Shown in pieces: positions 52,480 to 53,380 of a DNA stretch of 53,380 bases. The notes under the pieces were generated by a model. It was not told the DNA's origin. It saw nothing but the letters and a program-made list of their open reading frames with translations, and made no database searches. The stretch comes from Acidobacteriota bacterium (GTDB taxonomy: Bacteria > Acidobacteriota > Blastocatellia > Pyrinomonadales > Pyrinomonadaceae), in the NCBI GenBank assembly GCA_019247455.1, contig JAFAOW010000247.1:1-53380 (forward strand). Direction: 5' to 3'. The number at the start of each line of letters is the position of its first letter. The first letter of the stretch is position 1. Made by a program: the position numbers and the translations under genes.

Positions 52480-53364
52480 TTACATCACATCGGATATCTC
52501 GTTCTCCGCCCGGCCGGGGCGGGTGTCGGTGACTTCGCCGGTTTCCTGCGCGTCGGGCTCCGGTTGATTGTTACTGAGCCGAATATTGTGCTGCCGGAAC
52601 TTTTGAACGATCGCGAAACGCAGATCGCTCTCGAGGGAGCCCGGGTCATCGAGCCGGTCGCGCGTCCAGACACGCAATTCAAGATAGAGCCCTTCTTCAT
52701 CCATCTTGACGAAACGAACGGCCGGTGCGGGGTCTTCCGCAACTCCCTCGTTCTCCTTCGCAGCTTGGGTCATAAGGTCGCGCACGAGATTGGTGTCCGC
52801 CTCATGTACGACCATGATCTTGACCCTAAACCGCACACCCTTCGGACCATAACTCCAGTTGACCACGTTCTCGGAGATGAGCTTGCTGTTGGGAACGATG
52901 ATAGCGATGTTGTCGTTGGTCAGAACGCGCGTGGCCCTGGCGCCGATGGCCGCTACCTTGCCTGTCACGCCCCCGATCTCGACACGATCACCCACCTGTA
53001 CCGGGCGTTCCATCAGGATGATAAGGCCGGATATGAAATTATTCGCGATGTTCTGCAAACCAAGGCCGATACCGATACCAACCGCGCCCGCAAGGACATT
53101 AAAGGCGGTGAGGTCGATGCCCACGGTTTGCAGGATCACGATGAAGCCCACCACAAGGATCAGATACCTCAAAATAGTTCCGACCGCCTGCCGCGCTCCA
53201 AGCCCGAGCGGGGTGCGTGTTAGAAGCGTATTCACAAGCAGCCTCTTAAGTTTTCCCGAGAGATATATGAGCAGGATGGAAAGCGCGAGGAGTGTGATCA
53301 GGCCCAGAGGTGTGATGGGCGTTTTGCCGAAAGAAAAGAGCTGATAATTAAGCAGGTCGATCAA
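52480..53364 (-). CDS. MscS-family mechanosensitive ion channel
   Basis: A 294-residue inner-membrane channel protein. Visible are two N-terminal helices (LITLLALSILLIYLSG, LRYLILVVGFIVILQTVG), the pore helix VLAGAVGIGIGLGLQNIANNFISGLIIL with the Gly/Ala packing typical of MscS TM3 (here cited in two overlapping parts AGAVGIGIGLGLQ and NIANNFISG), the beta domain ERPVQVGDRVEIGGVTGKV, and PNSKLISENVVNWSYG. A Glu/Asp-rich tail ends the protein. The first in-frame start is a TTG at 53364 with no ribosome site, and the frame stays open to the window edge, so the true N-terminus may lie outside. The mfd gene follows 62 bp downstream. Confidence 0.9.
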   Translation of the reverse strand: MIDLLNYQLFSFGKTPITPLGLITLLALSILLIYLSGKLKRLLVNTLLTRTPLGLGARQAVGTILRYLILVVGFIVILQTVGIDLTAFNVLAGAVGIGIGLGLQNIANNFISGLIILMERPVQVGDRVEIGGVTGKVAAIGARATRVLTNDNIAIIVPNSKLISENVVNWSYGPKGVRFRVKIMVVHEADTNLVRDLMTQAAKENEGVAEDPAPAVRFVKMDEEGLYLELRVWTRDRLDDPGSLESDLRFAIVQKFRQHNIRLSNNQPEPDAQETGEVTDTRPGRAENEISDVM

Positions 53365-53380
53365 TGGAACAGGACTAAAA

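Noticed and set aside
52339-53223. 294-codon plus-strand frame opposite mfd start and the MscS gene
   Set aside because: Antisense to two clear families; the composition is a shadow of the MscS coding strand.

Overview
The window looks like a chromosomal stretch from an Acidobacteriota-type bacterium, probably class Blastocatellia. This is inferred from gene content, not from a marker-gene placement. The clues are two OAR-like TonB-dependent receptors with an N-terminal carboxypeptidase-regulatory domain, a giant Asp-box (BNR/sortilin-like) secreted protein, many secreted proteins whose signal peptides end in A-Q, and a pilMNOPQ operon. I see no insertion sequence, prophage, CRISPR array or rRNA. 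One tRNA-Pro(CGG) is present.

Layout. 1-2105: TonB-dependent receptor, cut off by the window edge. 2393-5189: a phosphotransferase divergent from an acyl-CoA dehydrogenase plus GNAT acetyltransferase pair; the first two together resemble vertebrate ACAD10/ACAD11 split into two genes. 5190-10636: a strong sigma70-type promoter, a roughly 280-nt leader with structured RNA, then pilM-N-O-P-Q and a strong terminator. 10833-13818: DinG-type helicase, a DUF6624 protein and queD. 13803-18693 (minus): GT28 lipid glycosyltransferase, tRNA-Pro, DedA protein, YHYH protein, pcm, surE and rpsU.

18779-27307 (minus) is a tryptophan/kynurenine catabolic cluster: a cyclase-family putative kynurenine formamidase, kynurenine 3-monooxygenase, a formate dehydrogenase, kynureninase and an ACMSD-type decarboxylase. 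It is interrupted by a Phd/VapC toxin-antitoxin pair and a CPBP protease. The formate dehydrogenase fits as the sink for formate released by the formamidase. No tryptophan dioxygenase or 3-hydroxyanthranilate dioxygenase is in the window. 27405-30845: the 1146-residue Asp-box protein.

31223-38512: a small membrane protein, a secreted protein of unknown function, an ECF sigma factor and a membrane protein with an anti-sigma-like N-terminus and a C-terminal PDZ domain; then two unknown membrane genes on the other strand, an amidohydrolase, a DUF4920 protein, a divergent RibA-like protein and a DinB-fold protein. 38585-41668: a second TonB-dependent receptor. 42004-46929: a chloramphenicol acetyltransferase homologue, a Dus tRNA-modifying enzyme and three exported proteins, one with YD-like repeats. 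46932-53364: a SurA-type chaperone/isomerase, a zinc-ribbon/HExxH membrane protein, mfd and an MscS channel.

Best candidates for something undescribed: the structured leader before pilM, the PDZ-bearing anti-sigma module with its secreted neighbour, the formate-coupled kynurenine cluster, the split ACAD10/11 pair, and the RibA homologue that lacks the usual active-site tyrosine.
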